Assembly (NCBI GenBank): GCA_032622095.1
Contig: CP136063.1
Span: forward strand, 210,780,355-210,844,354
Source: Siphonodentalium dalli
Taxonomy: Eukaryota > Mollusca > Scaphopoda > Gadilida > Siphonodentaliidae
Length of the DNA stretch: 64,000 nt
Reading direction: 5' to 3'
In this document: piece after piece, positions 35,134 to 47,530 of the stretch
Position numbering within the stretch: position 1 is the stretch's first letter
How the letters are laid out: the number at the start of each line of letters is the position of its first letter
Position numbers and translations under genes: made by a program
The notes under the pieces: generated by a model
What the model saw: the letters and a program-made list of their open reading frames with translations, nothing else
What the model was told of the DNA's origin: nothing
Database searches by the model: none

Positions 35134-36290
35134 CTAATTAAAGTCCTTCTTGTTAGTGCCTACTTGTGGTTGGGTGTGCGGAGAGTCGAGATCCATGCTA
35201 TCTCTCTCTTTATTTGTGCGCTGAGGTGCTGTGATGAAGTTTATTGTTCCAGATTTGTGTGTGTGTGCGTTTTGCGAGTCGTCATCATGGAATACTATAG
35301 TGAGGGACACGTTTGGTGAGAGGAAGTTGATGTCAACGGGTCTGACACTGGTGAGAGAGATGCTCGTGGCCATATTGCATGTGATTGAGTTGTGAGTAAA
35401 GAAAATTAGGCGATGATGATCCTCCAGGGAGGTACTCAATCACTTGAATATCCTAAAAATGGTCTAGCACTTTCGATAACAAGTGTATCTTCATCAGGAC
35501 CAGGATGGCGTGGGTAGATGCAGATTTTGCCTGTCCTTTTATACTCTAGGTTGCTTGAGCGTGGATTGGATTGGTCAATGGGTAGATGCCAGGGGGTTAT
35601 GGACACAGAAGAGGTCTTGGGGTTGATGCGGGTATATTGCGGGTATGTTTTCCCTTGGTTCCCATTAGTCTATACAGGTATATGTAGTTTGTGCAGGTAT
35701 ATTGTTGCCGCCCAGTAACTGTAGTTCAGTGCGGGCACTAGTTGTAGCGGGAATGTTCGATACAGTGCTACTATTAACTAATAACAGGGTGTGGCCATGA
35801 GTTAAAGTACAAATGGCACTGGTATATGATTTATAACCTTGATTGCCAGATGTGCGGTTGCGGGTATGCTCCGAAGTGCTGCGGGTATGTCGCTTTATTC
35901 ATTATAATTTGTACCAACTGTGGGTATGTATCTTGTAGTACCCGCAGTTATGATACTGTATTGGTATGCTGGGTACGTCTTGCATCCATAGGTGGCATAC
36001 AAGGGGTATGTCTTGTGCAGACTGAGCACGGGGTCGGTGCATGGTTACCATAATTGTTTAAACAGGAAGGTATTGTGTAGTGGTGGCCGATATATGGCAT
36101 TACGCAATTGCAGAGTCGATGGTTTGTGGTTGTGACGAATGCGGGCGAATGAGATGTTGACCAATCAAATGGGATTAATCGAGTGACCAGAGGACGTGTG
36201 CTTAGATCCGAGGGGAGTATTTTGTGGAATTGGGTCATTTGGACCATGAGGGGAGAAGTGACAACTACACTTCTCCCATTGTTATGCAAA
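35134..36290 (-). mobile_element. Probable Penelope-like retroelement fragment (terminal region)
   Basis: Assigned because of the minus-strand hammerhead motif at 35450-35506; hammerheads are known from the terminal repeats of Penelope-like elements. On the minus strand a TATAAAAG box (35543-35536) lies about 35 nt upstream of the ribozyme. Minus-strand frames of 113 codons (35948-36289) and 101 codons (35134-35439) flank it but show no reverse transcriptase or GIY-YIG motifs. The boundaries are approximate, and no second terminal repeat was found in the window. Confidence 0.4.
35450..35506 (-). ncRNA. Candidate type I hammerhead ribozyme with minimal stem III
   Basis: On the minus strand, in order: ATCCT, GGTC (stem I 5' strand), CTGATGA core (35497-35491), A, stem II GATA/TATC with loop CACTTGT, GAAA (35474-35471), AG-TG-CT (A15.1-U16.1 and G-C closing), A17, then GACC (stem I), ATTTTT and AGGAT. 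Stem I is GGTC/GACC plus outer ATCCT/AGGAT separated by a one-sided bulge. All conserved core bases are present. Predicted cleavage follows the A at 35465. The deviation is one unpaired A before stem II. A very short stem III is a described trait of Penelope-like hammerheads. Confidence 0.6.
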
Positions 36291-37395
36291 CATTAGTGTT
36301 GCAGTGGAATTACCAATAAAATACCAATTCGTCCAATAAGATGCTGAAGTTTAAGCAAAACTTGACAGTAAAGATTGGAAAAGTTCATAGTATTGAAAAC
36401 AATTATGAATATCATATTTTTGATCCATACTAGTACATGTACCTAGGGATCGAGAGGGTAACCTGATTTATGTATCCAGAGGTTTGGTGTTTTCTTCATG
36501 CTGTGGAAATTGATTGCCAGTGCCATTTATAATGCTCTGTCTGGTCTTTCCTAACTACCCATAAGTGTGAAAATACTCAGATATACTGGGACAGAATAAC
36601 AACTTTGTGGTTTTAGGGGTCAATATATTACAAACCCCAAAAAACTTAAGTGGACAATAGATATGCCACACTTCTATACTCATCAAAATGCCTGGTCTGG
36701 TCTCAGTCAGTGAAACATAAATCAACAACAAGATTCTTAAGAAGTTTGGCTTCTTGACTTCTGTTTATTGGGGGAATGCTTAACCTTCCAGGCCAAATCT
36801 AAAATTTGTCTGTTTCCCCTGACCCTGCCTGCCCCAAAAAAAACCTCAAAATATTGTATTGCCTGATATGTACGAGACATGATAAACACAATGGAATAAT
36901 GGAATAATTTAAATATATTGAACATTTTCAATGATATAAGCAACTGGTACATAACTTTTTTATGCTATGTTGATAAATAGATCACAGTTTATATTAAAGC
37001 TATTCAATCCAGTGATTACTTGAAATTAGAAAACAAATATAACTTACTAGTACTTGATGATGATGATTTATTTGAAACTAACCACAATACAATGGTGTCT
37101 GTCACAAACACATAATATAAGGATAACAAGATAAAGTAAAAGTTCACTAAGTGTGAACTGATAACATAATATGATAGTTTGGAGGTTGTGGTGACATCAT
37201 GGAGGATCAATTTGGTAGTGATGATAAAAAATTCACATATAAGTCTAGTCTCACAATATTGTGTCTGGATTAAGCATCCTTTTCATTATTTTTTTCTTCA
37301 GATTTTGTATAATTTTTGGAGATGTGATTAATATTTACAAGTAACTTATCTTTGGCTCCATTTCATTTCTTTTATTTACTGTACCTACCTACCTA
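36291..37395. other. Intron 1: no clear feature
   Basis: AT-rich; no gene, inverted pair or repeat family recognised. Confidence 0.35.
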
Positions 37396-37608
37396 CAGTA
37401 AGGCCCTAAGTAATGGACTCATTAACCACAGCAGAATTATGGGTAACTTTTCAGGATTTAGTCAGAAATATGGCTTGTTGCCATTCATCGGACAGCTCTC
37501 CCCGAGAGCTTTCCGATGAATGGCAACAATCCATATTTCCGACTAAATCCTGAAAAGTTACCCATAATTCTGCTGTGGTTCAGGAGTCCATTACTTAGGG
37601 CATTACTG
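37396..37608. mobile_element. Family C TA-flanked fold-back MITE, copy 5
   Basis: CAGTAAGGCCCTAAGTAATG to GGGCATTACTG with TA at 37394-37395 and 37609-37610. It is a near-complete palindrome centred on CCCGAGAG near 37500. Confidence 0.85.
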
Positions 37609-40039
37609 TACTCATTCTTGAAATTCTGGTTAGGGGTCAGGGGAAACAAAGATATTTTTTAATGTGGCCTCATGCAGAAGCAATAAATTTGCCAGCATAA
37701 CTGCAATCTGTATTGAAATATTCTTTTACTGCAGATGGAAATAGGTCTGGGTACTGGCTGTCATTTGAACAAACAATTTATGCTGGAATGATGTCTGGCT
37801 TTCATGAGATTGTTTGTGTTGGTTCACCCTCTATGTGTGGCCTTGCTTCATTTTCTTATTTATACTGCTTCCTGTTGTGATTGTCTGATTGAATCAGTCT
37901 TCACAGGAAGCACTTTACTCCAGAAGCATGGTTTGATACATGGCACCAGAAGCACTGTACAATCATTCTTCAGTTGTGTTATCTTTTCACATATCTGTTG
38001 TCTGCTTTTATTACCTGAACACCCCTCCAAATTAATAATAGACCATTGCAATGTATACTTTCATAACTGAATGGAAGAATCCATATAGAAAGTATAGTTA
38101 CAATTCTATCAAATACAGGGTACTAATATGTTCATCAGACCCTTGTATGCTTTGTTATGTAAACAAACATAAAAAATGTTACAGAACAATTTGTTTATAG
38201 ATAAACACTGGGAACTACCAGATCGTCCAATGAAAATGTTCGGTTGTTCTGTGGAAGGCCAGGAGATAAAATTATTGGCCACATCAACAGTCACATTCAA
38301 ATCATACCAATTTTTATTTTAATTGACCCATTCTACCCACTGTCAGTTCAAAATCTAGCTATTCCACGTTACTTCATGATTGAGAATTGATCAGACAGAA
38401 AACGTGTGCATAATGTACTAGTAATTGTTCTTGCAAAGAGATGAATATTTTTCAATCCAATTAATATTTTCTCCTAACCTATATATGGTAATACATACCA
38501 AATAAGAAATTCACTATGATAGTATTGTGAGTTGTAAGTTGTAGATGCACCAAATTAGGTGTTTTACAACCGACATATAATGCGCGCGAATCTAAATAAG
38601 GAAATGACGCCGTATCGTGACTCTGCTTATAAACAATTCACTGCACTTTTTGCGAGATATTAACAACAATTGACCTGAAATTTCATATCATATCATATCA
38701 TCATTATGCTATACTATTAGTACATTCTTGAGGAAATTATAATAATTTGATAAAAGTTATTTCTAAATTATAACCTACAATGAAGGCCGTCCCTTTAATT
38801 TGGGAAAAGCTCCCTTTTAAAAAAAATTCCCATCAGTGGTTCCGGTGCCTGAAGTATAATGTCCAATGATTTCAGTGCCATGATCTGTAGTGTTTCTAGT
38901 GCCATCAAGTACAATGCTTCCTGTACATTGAAGAAAACTATAAAGTATTTCTCTTTTATTATGACAGCCTGATTGGCATTCTACAATGGCAAATTGACCA
39001 GACAGTCCTTACCATGTCAAGGCCATATTGCCCATGTAATTAACTTCACTTGATAAACAAGCTGGTATTCAAAATAACTGGACAGCTTTAGGCCATTCTT
39101 ATGTATGCTGGATTAATCGCCAGGTATCTTATTGTTACCTGGCAAAGTCATTGAGGCTTACTGACAGTTACTGTACAGGTAAATACATGTGTAACATGAG
39201 CATATGTACCCACAGGGAGGATTAAATAACAGGTATATGACGTAAGATAATTACACAGTCCACAAACCCTTATATATCTATCTCCAATTAGCCTATTACC
39301 TGTCAGGTATTTCGAGAGTATACAATGTACCTGGGTATGTGTTTTACATACAACTCAAACCGAGTTATTTATGGTTAGCCATATAGGGATGGCTCTGTAT
39401 TATTAATGCATAGGGTTGATGGTGTGTGGAGCCTGCATGCTGCCTATATAGGGTTCACTGCCCAGCATTTCTGAGTATTAAATATAGTTGTTTGTCATCT
39501 ATATTATCATTAAATCAGTCCTTCACATGAGGACAACACAGCAAGAGCACTTATTTGCTCCCGTATTTCAGAAGACGGGTGTAATTGCACCCATAATATA
39601 ATCATAAGTTGGGTTTTTCTGAAACAAAATGTTAGTGTGCGATAGACCTGCAGATGGGAAATAAACTAAGATAAGATATAACCTTCAAATAGTTCAAATG
39701 TTGAATCAATGTTTAGAGTCACCCATATAAAGCTTTTTGACAAGAGGGACAAGGATCTATAGTGCAAATTTTAGCACCCGCGAATTGAAAATTGCGAGTG
39801 CGAACAGAAAAACAAAAAGTAAAATGAAAAATACTTGCTATACTTACATTGAAAACAAGTGAAAAGGATAATTCTTTTGAGAATGCTCTTCATTATCTAC
39901 CACTTTTGGGAAAGAAAGCATGGACGCTCTTCATAAGAGACGATCATTGGAATTATTTCTAGGCTGACAAAAATTCAAAACCTGTTAAAACTTCTCCTTT
40001 GAAAGTCAATATCTGACATCATTACCTCATTTTAATTAA
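37609..40039. other. Intron 1: mostly unassigned, family P trace near 38018-38090
   Basis: CACCCCTCCAAATTAATAAT and the following ACTTTCATAACTGAATGG block match family P traces at 30600, 41815 and 48240. No gene recognised in the remaining 2.3 kb. Confidence 0.4.
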
Positions 40040-40311
40040 CCATTAGTTTGATGATGGGAGCTGCGGTGTTGTAGCCTTAAAGATCCTGTGCCAGTGCATT
40101 CACTTATATTTGCGAGTCTCCCATATGGTAGGGATCGCCTCGCATATTTAAGAGAATGTACTGGCTCACAAGGTCAAGGTAAATATTGTTAGGCGGATGT
40201 ATTCTCTTTTATATGTGAGGCTCCCTATGGGAGACTTGCATATACCAGTATAAGAGAATGCATTGGCACAAGGTTTTTGTAAAAACTCAGGAAGCTCCAT
40301 TCATGGATGGG
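40040..40311 (+). mobile_element. Family E TTAA-flanked MITE, copy 3
   Basis: TTAA at 40036-40039 and 40312-40315. The left end is degenerate (CCATTAGTTTGATGATGGGA). Two hairpins of the CATTCTCTTATAT type are present with the family E centre TCTCCCATA. Confidence 0.65.
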
Positions 40312-40905
40312 TTAATTAATAGGCTCATTGGTGCAATCTGATTATTTTCTATTATTGAAAGCATACAGATGGTGTTTTTATGATGTCAACTCAGACAGGG
40401 CATCTTTAATAGATACCCCTGTAGATGCATACCAGTATGTGTTATGAATTTTGTCTACATAATAACAGGGTGAAGGTCACCGTCAATCATCTTTCATATC
40501 ACTATTTCATGTACTGGTAAGCTACATAGATTAGTGCATAATAAAATGTTATGAAATGCAGGGGACATGCATCTTGCTTTCTGACACTCATACAAATGCA
40601 TATATTTGCATTGCCAAATGTATACTCCTGAATGTTATGGCGTTGGTTGGGTAATGCAGTGCAAAATTGAAAATTGTGAGTTACATGTATAATTATGTTG
40701 GCTTAATATATTTAAATATGCATTCATGGTTCCAGACCTCCTCCAGTTACAACAACAATATAAAAATCTAATTTATCATTGTTTTCTGCTTTGTTCTGTT
40801 GAAGAAATGTTGAAAACTGTATGTGATATATAAACTAGACCTTTAATACAAAATAATATTAATTTAAAAAAATTAAATAAAATTAAAATAACATTTTTTG
40901 GTGTC

Positions 40906-41291
40906 CCATTAAACACAGGGAATCACTCACGAGATTGCGGATTAGCTGTCATTCCGTCGGAATCGAACGAGGCCGGTATCTCAACATCGACGAACAATAC
41001 CGCATTTGCGAAAATTGCAACGAGCTAAACGACGAATTCCACCTCATTATAAATTGCTCGTTTATAATACTATCAAACGAACGTCAATCTCTCTTCAAAC
41101 AACTACCGAAAGACATCCAAGAGTCAGATGGAATAGCTCAATTTAAACAAATAATGACGTGCTCACAACCGAACGTACTAAAAGCTATTGCCCATTTTGT
41201 CTACCACGGACTTGCCAAAAAGGGAAAATGGCAACCTAGTGACCAACTGCTAGACAGAATACGCGACCAGGCGAATGCAAATTCCCAATAA
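40906..41291 (+). pseudogene. Non-LTR retrotransposon C-terminal domain relic, copy 2
   Basis: About 128 codons open to a stop at 41289-41291, without a real start because the 5' part is lost. It reads RLRISCH...IERGRYL, then a CENC...FHLIINC zinc-knuckle-like motif (C-x2-C-x7-H-x4-C), which is the usual C-terminus after the reverse transcriptase domain in several non-LTR clades. A 3'UTR follows to the GATTGATTGATTGATT tail at about 41452. The frame being open suggests fairly recent insertion. It is not a host gene. Confidence 0.75.
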
Positions 41292-41455
41292 GTTGAATAA
41301 AACCAAACTCGATGCAAATACATATAACTACATTATTATGTGCGACATATTGTGTCAAGAAAAGAAATGACCGTTTATGTTTCTTTATTATGTATGTATA
41401 CATTTGACCATATTTGGTGTAAAGTATAATAAATTGATTGATTGATTGATTAAAA
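41292..41455 (+). mobile_element. 3'UTR and (GATT)n tail of the non-LTR relic
   Basis: Contains TTATTATGTATGTATACAT and GACCATATTTGGTGTAAAG, the same 3'UTR as the relic at 33270-33676, ending in about four GATT units. This pairs the two copies as one family. Confidence 0.75.
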
Positions 41456-41685
41456 CATCGAGACCTATTTATTATGAAATAATTGCATAGAAAAATCAAT
41501 ATCAAACCAAATAGAGTCATTATAGTGGCACTTCTTATTCCAAACATATTGTGTCATACTCTAAAATATAAATAAACAGTAAAATAGGTTTCATAAAAAC
41601 TGTAACGTGTTCAAAGTTGTATTTTTTCTGACTTCAATGCGTACGTCTTTCTGAGACATATAATGCTCGATTGAACAGGCATATG

Positions 41686-41870
41686 ATCTTTAATGCTGCA
41701 CCAGCACAGCTTCTATCATGAAAGGGATATAGTATACTGAACAGATTATCCCATTCAGTTATAAAAGTCTACATTGGAATGATCTATTATTCATTATTCT
41801 TGATCACCCCTCTAAATGAATAATAGACAATTCCAATATATACTTTTATAACTGAGGGTTAAGGGAGCAT
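41686..41870 (-). mobile_element. Family E end fragment followed by family P trace
   Basis: GATCTTTAATGCTGCACCAG and TCATGAAAGGG (41686-41729) are the left end of family E in reverse. The next 130 bp hold the family P GTTATAAAAGTCTACATTGG and ATAATAGACAATTCC blocks as an imperfect inverted pair. Confidence 0.5.
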
Positions 41871-44055
41871 GTATTGACTGAACGGAGATAGAGTTCGCTG
41901 TGCATGTTAGGCAGGTGCAATATTATCAATGCTTGACTCATTCTGTCAAGGTTGTGCCCCATTGCGGATAAGTGCTTGTGGCAACTCTATATATAGTACG
42001 GGTATGTATGTACCAAAAGAAATGAATGATCTATTTGAATGTGGAAATCATATACACCTCGCAAATCCCATGATAGTACAAATTATTTCTATGCAAATAT
42101 ATAAAATATATTACATGCAGCTGTGCTATTGTTTCTATGTTGTACAGTTCCTGGTCAGATCTTCAAAAAAAGTTTTAATCTGGTGTCTCATGCTACACTA
42201 AGTATGATCTGTATGGGCCTAGCAATAGTAGAGATTCATTGCATGGTCGACTTACTGTAATTCCTTCCCAACGAAGGAGAAAAATACATACATTGCATAG
42301 TGTTGTTTTATGGTACATGTACTTAACATCTGATACACATGTAATACATGCACTTGTTTTTGTCAATGCGGCAACATGTGATTCTTGAAAAGCTAGGGCA
42401 CATTTCCCTTTATTATATTAATTCCCATTAAAAAAGTTATCCCACACTGGTGAATAGAATATTGGCTGCATCATGCTTCAGATTTCCTGGGTGTAAATCC
42501 AGCACTAATTATGTACACTAGTTAGTTTCTACAGGAGCTCATTTACATTCCGAAGTACTCCTCCGCTGATATCACCAAACTAAGTGGCTGTTTTATGTCA
42601 GATGTTCATAATAATATTAACTTAAGCTTTTGAAACAAATTCTTGGTTACATGATGATAACATACACTTAACATCCTTTGAGGGACTCTTACTATCTCTG
42701 TGGTGAATTTGTTTGATTTGAGTTTTTTCTTTTTGATTAGTCATCCATTCTCTGTACTCTTGTACTGCTATTTTATATACTGGTACAGTACCTTGCTTTG
42801 GTGGTAATTAGCATTCAGTCCAGTTCATTTTAGTTTTATGGTAGGTAGTCAGCCCTGTTAATTAGCGAGGGCTAAAGGCTCAGCCCAGGCAAATGCCTAG
42901 CCAAAAAGAAATGTTACAGACATTGTCTTAGTGTCTCACTATGGAAATCTGCAGACAGAAACAATTTATTGTTGAATGCCAAGGACTACTGAAGATACCA
43001 TTCATTAAACTTGTATCTTGTCAATCAGAAATTTTATTAAACCAGACAACCAAGATCTGACATGGATGATAACAGGCCTTGTTATAATTGTGAATTGAAA
43101 TTAACTTGTATGTGTGGAGCATGCACCTACATGTACATGTATGTGGATCCTATGCTTTTTAGCCAAGGAAATATTTATGGCCTAGGTCATTTTTTAGCAT
43201 AGGCAATTTGTTGCTAATTAACAGGGCTTGGTAATGGACTAGTGGAATACATATCCAAATACATATCGGTAAATGAAAAAATTATGTGAAAATATAATGA
43301 TTGTCATATATGATGAACAGCATACAGGTACACATGGTCCAGGACATGTATTGTCAATTCATAGACAATTGGAGGCCCCCCCTCTTGTCCTGGTTTTCAA
43401 TTTAGGCCTGCCATGGTGAGGAAGTGCATTTTACAATATTTAATTGAGGGCATTGAAAATAGTTTTTAAATTGCCGAGAATTCGCCTTGACTTTTATAAT
43501 TTTGGGCCTTGAATAAAAGTGAATATTGTCAAGAAATGGCATTGAGTGTAATTAATTTTAACCTGCTGGAACTCTTCTCAGTTGAATTTCTCAACTTGGG
43601 GCAAATACAATGTACTTGTATATATCTCTCCCACACGCTTTGGTCACATTTCTCCTTTACACATAATTTACCTTGGAAATATCACGGAGATATTTATCCA
43701 ATTATTAGGTGATTTGTTTGTCTGAACTAATTTGCTGCAGATGGTCATGGTTGGTACATAAAATCAAACTGACAGATGCAGATGTAGTAACTCATCGATG
43801 ATTGCGGCCATTGCCCATAACAATAGCTATTGTTTGTCGACCATTGTTGGAGTTTTACGATTATTACGTACATACATCTAACGGGCGTGTTTCCTGTTTC
43901 ACATGGGTATGGTGATCAATACGTTTTCCAATCGATTACCTAGAAATGCTTATGCTTCACATTCTTTGTGTATTGTGTTACCTTTAATGCCGGGGAGATC
44001 TTGAGGTCATTTAAATACATGACTCAATAGGTTGTACACGCAGTGCAGGTGTGAA
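41871..44055. other. Intron 1: no gene; family Q copy inside
   Basis: Apart from the family Q element (42850-43230) no repeat family or gene was recognised. Confidence 0.35.
42850..43230. mobile_element. Family Q inverted-repeat element, copy 2
   Basis: CAGCCCTGTTAATTAGC on the left and GCTAATTAACAGGGCTTG on the right are inverted repeats. Subterminal GCCCAGGCAAATGCCTAG and GCATAGGCAATTTG are also roughly inverted and shared with copy 1. No exact target duplication seen. Confidence 0.6.
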
Positions 44056-44230
44056 CAGGCCTCATAATATGGTGCTGCACATTTGCAGAATGAGGTCACC
44101 AGAGGGTGAATTTATTGATTCTACCCAGCACAGTGGGTTAGCATAACTAAGTTCACCCTCTAGGGACCTCATTCTGCTTAGGCCTCTTCTTCTCTGGAAA
44201 GTAACTTGTAGTCTTTAGAAATTTTCTTTT

Positions 44231-45210
44231 TTATACCCCCCCCCCCCCCCGCAACGAAGTTAGGGGGGTATACTGGAGTCAGCTTGTCCGTCCGTCTGTC
44301 CGTGGACACAAATTTGTCCGGGGTTTTTCTCAGTCGTATTTTGATCATTTTCCGTGAAACTTGGCACAGACATCAACCACCATGGGAACCTGTGCACCTG
44401 CGATTATGACATTTGTCAGACTTTTTTTGGTGGAGTTATCCCCCCTTTTTCGACTTAGAAAATTTTCTCAACATGTATACTTTTGTCCGAGCTTTTATTC
44501 CTACATTTTTTGGTAAATTTTTTTAAAACGTTGCACAGATATTTAGTACCATGGAAACTTGTGCACCTACGATTATTATGTCTGTCCGAAATTTTTTGGT
44601 GGAGTTATCCCCCTTTTTCGACTTAGAAACTTTTTTTTGCAACATGCATAATTTTGTCCGAGCTTTTATTCCTACATTTTTCGGTCAATGTTTTTTAATC
44701 TTGGCACTGTTATTTAGTACCATGGGAACCTGTGCACCTGCGATTATGACGTCTGTCCGACATTTTTTGTGTGGAGTTATTCCCCTTTTTCGACCTAGGT
44801 TTAAGATTAGGGTTATGGTTGTACACCTGCAATGGGAACCAGGGATGGGGTAATTGTAATTTGTAATTGTAATTGATTGTAATTAATTACATTTTTTCAA
44901 GTAATTGCATGTAATTGGTAATTGAGTTTATTCTCAATTACATGTAATTGCAATTGTAATTGGTTAGGATGTAATTGTAATTAGGGTTTAATTTCAATTA
45001 CTTCAAAATCATGATTCACCCAATGGTTTCTTCAAATGGTTTTTTTCCAAAATTTCAATATGTAAGACTGGTGACTGGCTATCACTATGTTGTCACATTG
45101 GGAACTGTTAATTTATTATTTTAACTAAATGTTTACTGACATGTGAAACATCTTAGTATTTTAAAAACAGGGGGGTATCCGTAGTCCCATTGGGACAGTC
45201 ACACCTCTAG
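44231..45210 (+). mobile_element. Family G Helentron-like element, copy 2, nested in family A
   Basis: TTATACCCCC to CACACCTCTAG (CTAG 45207-45210), then host T. It shares with copy 1 the GCAACGAAGTTAGGGGG start, tandem units and 3' hairpin GTCCCATTGGGAC. Comparison with uninterrupted family A spacers places the insertion between T-rich host sequence TTTTCTTTT and TTTAGTTTAG, so the 5' terminus is TTATACC or TATACC rather than TC, consistent with the Helentron type. Confidence 0.7.
44840..45098. mobile_element. hAT-like insertion within family G copy 2
   Basis: Absent from family G copy 1. It starts CAGGGATGGGGTAATTGTAA and is followed by many TAATTG words in both orientations. TGGGAAC lies at both junctions (44833-44839 and 45099-45105), and the next base differs. 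CAGGG termini and a duplication of about 8 bp suggest hAT; the expected inverse right end is not visible, so it may be truncated. Confidence 0.6.
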
Positions 45211-45467
45211 TTTAGTTTAGTTTCTCTATATCCCAAATTGGCAGATGACACAATGCAAAATTGAGGTGCCCAATGGGTGCACATCACCATCTTCACTATC
45301 TGGGAAGTTAAGTCTATCTTGGTCTCCCATAGCAGATGAGGCCATGCAGAATGAGGTCCCCAGAGGATGAATTTGGTGATGCTAGCCCGCTGTGCGGGGT
45401 AGCATCACTAAATTCACCCTCTGGCAACCTCATTTTGCCAATGTCCAGCACCTTATTTTGAGGCCTG

Positions 45468-46944
45468 AGTGTGAAGCAGGATAAAAGTGTGTGTTCTATT
45501 CTCTGTTGCTCAGTTAATTTGGGTCAGGGGCGAAGTACTACTATAAAGTACTACTGTAATTGAAGAAGGTGTTTCTCTTCAGTGAACTTTCTGTATTGAC
45601 ACATGGGTTACCCGGGTATATGTATGAAATAAAAATATTGATTCAGAGTCAATTGGAGCCTTTTTCACTAGGAAATGTTTTTCCCCCACAAGCTTCGGTA
45701 ATTTTTTTTTTACTATTTTTCGTACATTACACTGTTAAACTGTGATGTGGGTATATGTTTGATTGTCTATCTTTAAAATACTTTAAAGTGAAATACATGT
45801 ACATGTATGTGTAGTGCCAGATTGTGGTCCTGTGTTGTTGGAGAATATATTCTGTATAGTAATGTGTAATAGCCCTAAAAGTAGTAACTGTTTGCATCAA
45901 AGGCATCTCTTTAATTATAGTAATACCTATACACATCAAAAGAAATACCCATGTAACTGAACATAGCTGTTAGCAAATATAAAGATGTTAAAAATCAGTG
46001 CATATACATGTACCAGTACCATACTCAAATAGAATTAAGATCTGGGAAGATACCAGTCTATACATGTAGTATGCTTATAGCTGACAGCAGCTATTGAATT
46101 AAATCTATTGAGATTGATATTGTACTACAAATAATTCCATAGAAAGTAGTCATTTAATAAATTTATCTAATGAAAGTGCTAAAAGTAGTAATATCTGAGT
46201 CAATCGTGCTTCTAGGGCCAGCTGTTCCATGTTAGAGGCCTATCCTGCATTTAATCATTCATTCTGATGATACTGACTGTAAAGGTAGAATGAATCATTG
46301 ATCTGACTCTGATGTGTCTGCTGCCACCATTGATGACCTGGAATTCTGTACTGTGGTATATAAATAGCTGTGATAAAATTATATTAAAAGATCAATGTGA
46401 CCTTGTGATTAAAGCTGTACTCGATATTCATGCTCTGAATTTATATACATCGTGGGTAATGCAAATTTTCGAGAATCAGTTCCAATGACGATATCAATGA
46501 TCCGATTCAAAATAGACACTGCATGATTCAGATAGCTGATTTGCAAATCTTCAAATCAGCATGATTTAATTTGATTATCTTGTTTTTCAACTTGGTAAAA
46601 CATGATAAATTACCTTACGCCTACTGAATTTCAAGCGTGATTTAGAAGTTTCACGCCAGCAATTCACAAATTTCCATTCCAAGTCATGATTAACCTTGAT
46701 ATCACCATTTTCTACAGGAAAGATAATGTTACAGTGACCTCCTACCCCCTCCCACCATATGTATTATATTAGTAGATGTAATAGATGTTGAAAAGTGGTA
46801 CATAAACAAATAGCAGCACTGGGAAGTGCATGTATATTGCTCATTGATGATTAGTTCCCTCAGGAAATGCTCAGAAAATAAGTTCAATAAACGACCATTA
46901 CTTTTGTTGTTGAACTTATTATTTGAACATTTCCCACCAATTAA
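45468..46944. other. Intron 1: mostly unassigned; family P trace 46850-46940
   Basis: GGAAATGCTCAGAAAATAAG and TTGAACTTATTATTTGAACA (46863-46931) form a short inverted pair belonging to family P. Nothing else recognised. Confidence 0.4.
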
Positions 46945-47314
46945 CCCTTTACCCAACAAACCGGCCAAATAAAACTTCAACAGCCTAAAATATCTTCGGT
47001 CTGTCTCAAATAGAACCATACAAATATGGATATCATTGGAACCGGCTCCTTGACCACATTGTGATAGTTAGTTATGCCCTGTGCCAATACATTCTCTTAT
47101 ATATGCGAGTCGACCATAGGTCGCCTCGCATATATAAGAGAATGCATTGGCCTAAAAAAAACTTTTTTTACCATTTTTTCTTACATTCTTTAACAATTTT
47201 ATAATTTTTAATGTGTTAAGCCAATGCATTCTCTTATATATGCGAGGCGACCTATGGTCGACTCGCATATATAAGAGAATGCATTGGCACAGGGCCGTTC
47301 TGTTGGGTAAAGGG
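46945..47314. mobile_element. Family B TTAA-flanked MITE, copy 3
   Basis: CCCTTTACCCAACA to TGTTGGGTAAAGGG with TTAA at 46941-46944 and 47315-47318. It has small deletions in the left subterminal region (only one CCGGCCAAA unit) and in the spacer. Both 67-nt palindromes are intact. Confidence 0.85.
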
Positions 47315-47318
47315 TTAA

Positions 47319-47530
47319 GAGCAGTCCATATATAACGTCCGGATTGACCACTCGTCGTTCGTCTGTCCGTCCGTCTCTGTCTGTCTGTCCATCTGTCTGT
47401 CCGTCCGTAGACACTTTACGCATAATGCGATAACTGAAACATTTTCTATATGATCGCAACTAAAACCATTATAACTCTGCCAAGGGTACCCCGAGTCACC
47501 ACACCAAATTTGTTTAAATCTGTCCAAAAT
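47319..47530 (+). repeat. GTCC-rich repeat fragment of Helentron style
   Basis: GTCTGTCCGTCCGTCTCTGT and GTCCGTCCGTAGACACTTTA followed by ACACCAAATTTGTTTAAATC resemble the 5' region of elements such as family G, but neither end is present. Confidence 0.4.

Larger units (their letters stand above)
44056..45467. mobile_element. Family A subfamily 2 MITE split by family G
   Basis: CAGGCCTCATAATATGGTGC to TTATTTTGAGGCCTG, flanked by GGTGTGAA (44048-44055) and AGTGTGAA (45468-45475), seven of eight matching. The left hairpin lies at 44084-44178 and the right hairpin at about 45346-45438. The spacer is interrupted by the Helentron-like copy at 44231-45210. Confidence 0.75.

Noticed and set aside
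35134-35439. 101-codon minus-strand frame as a gene
   Set aside because: It lies just downstream of the ribozyme motif in a probable retroelement and shows no domain; it is described as part of that fragment.
40935-41291. 118-codon frame as a host gene
   Set aside because: It has the C-terminal RISCH and CENC...HLIINC pattern of non-LTR retrotransposons, the real frame opens upstream of the ATG, and a 3'UTR with GATT tail follows.
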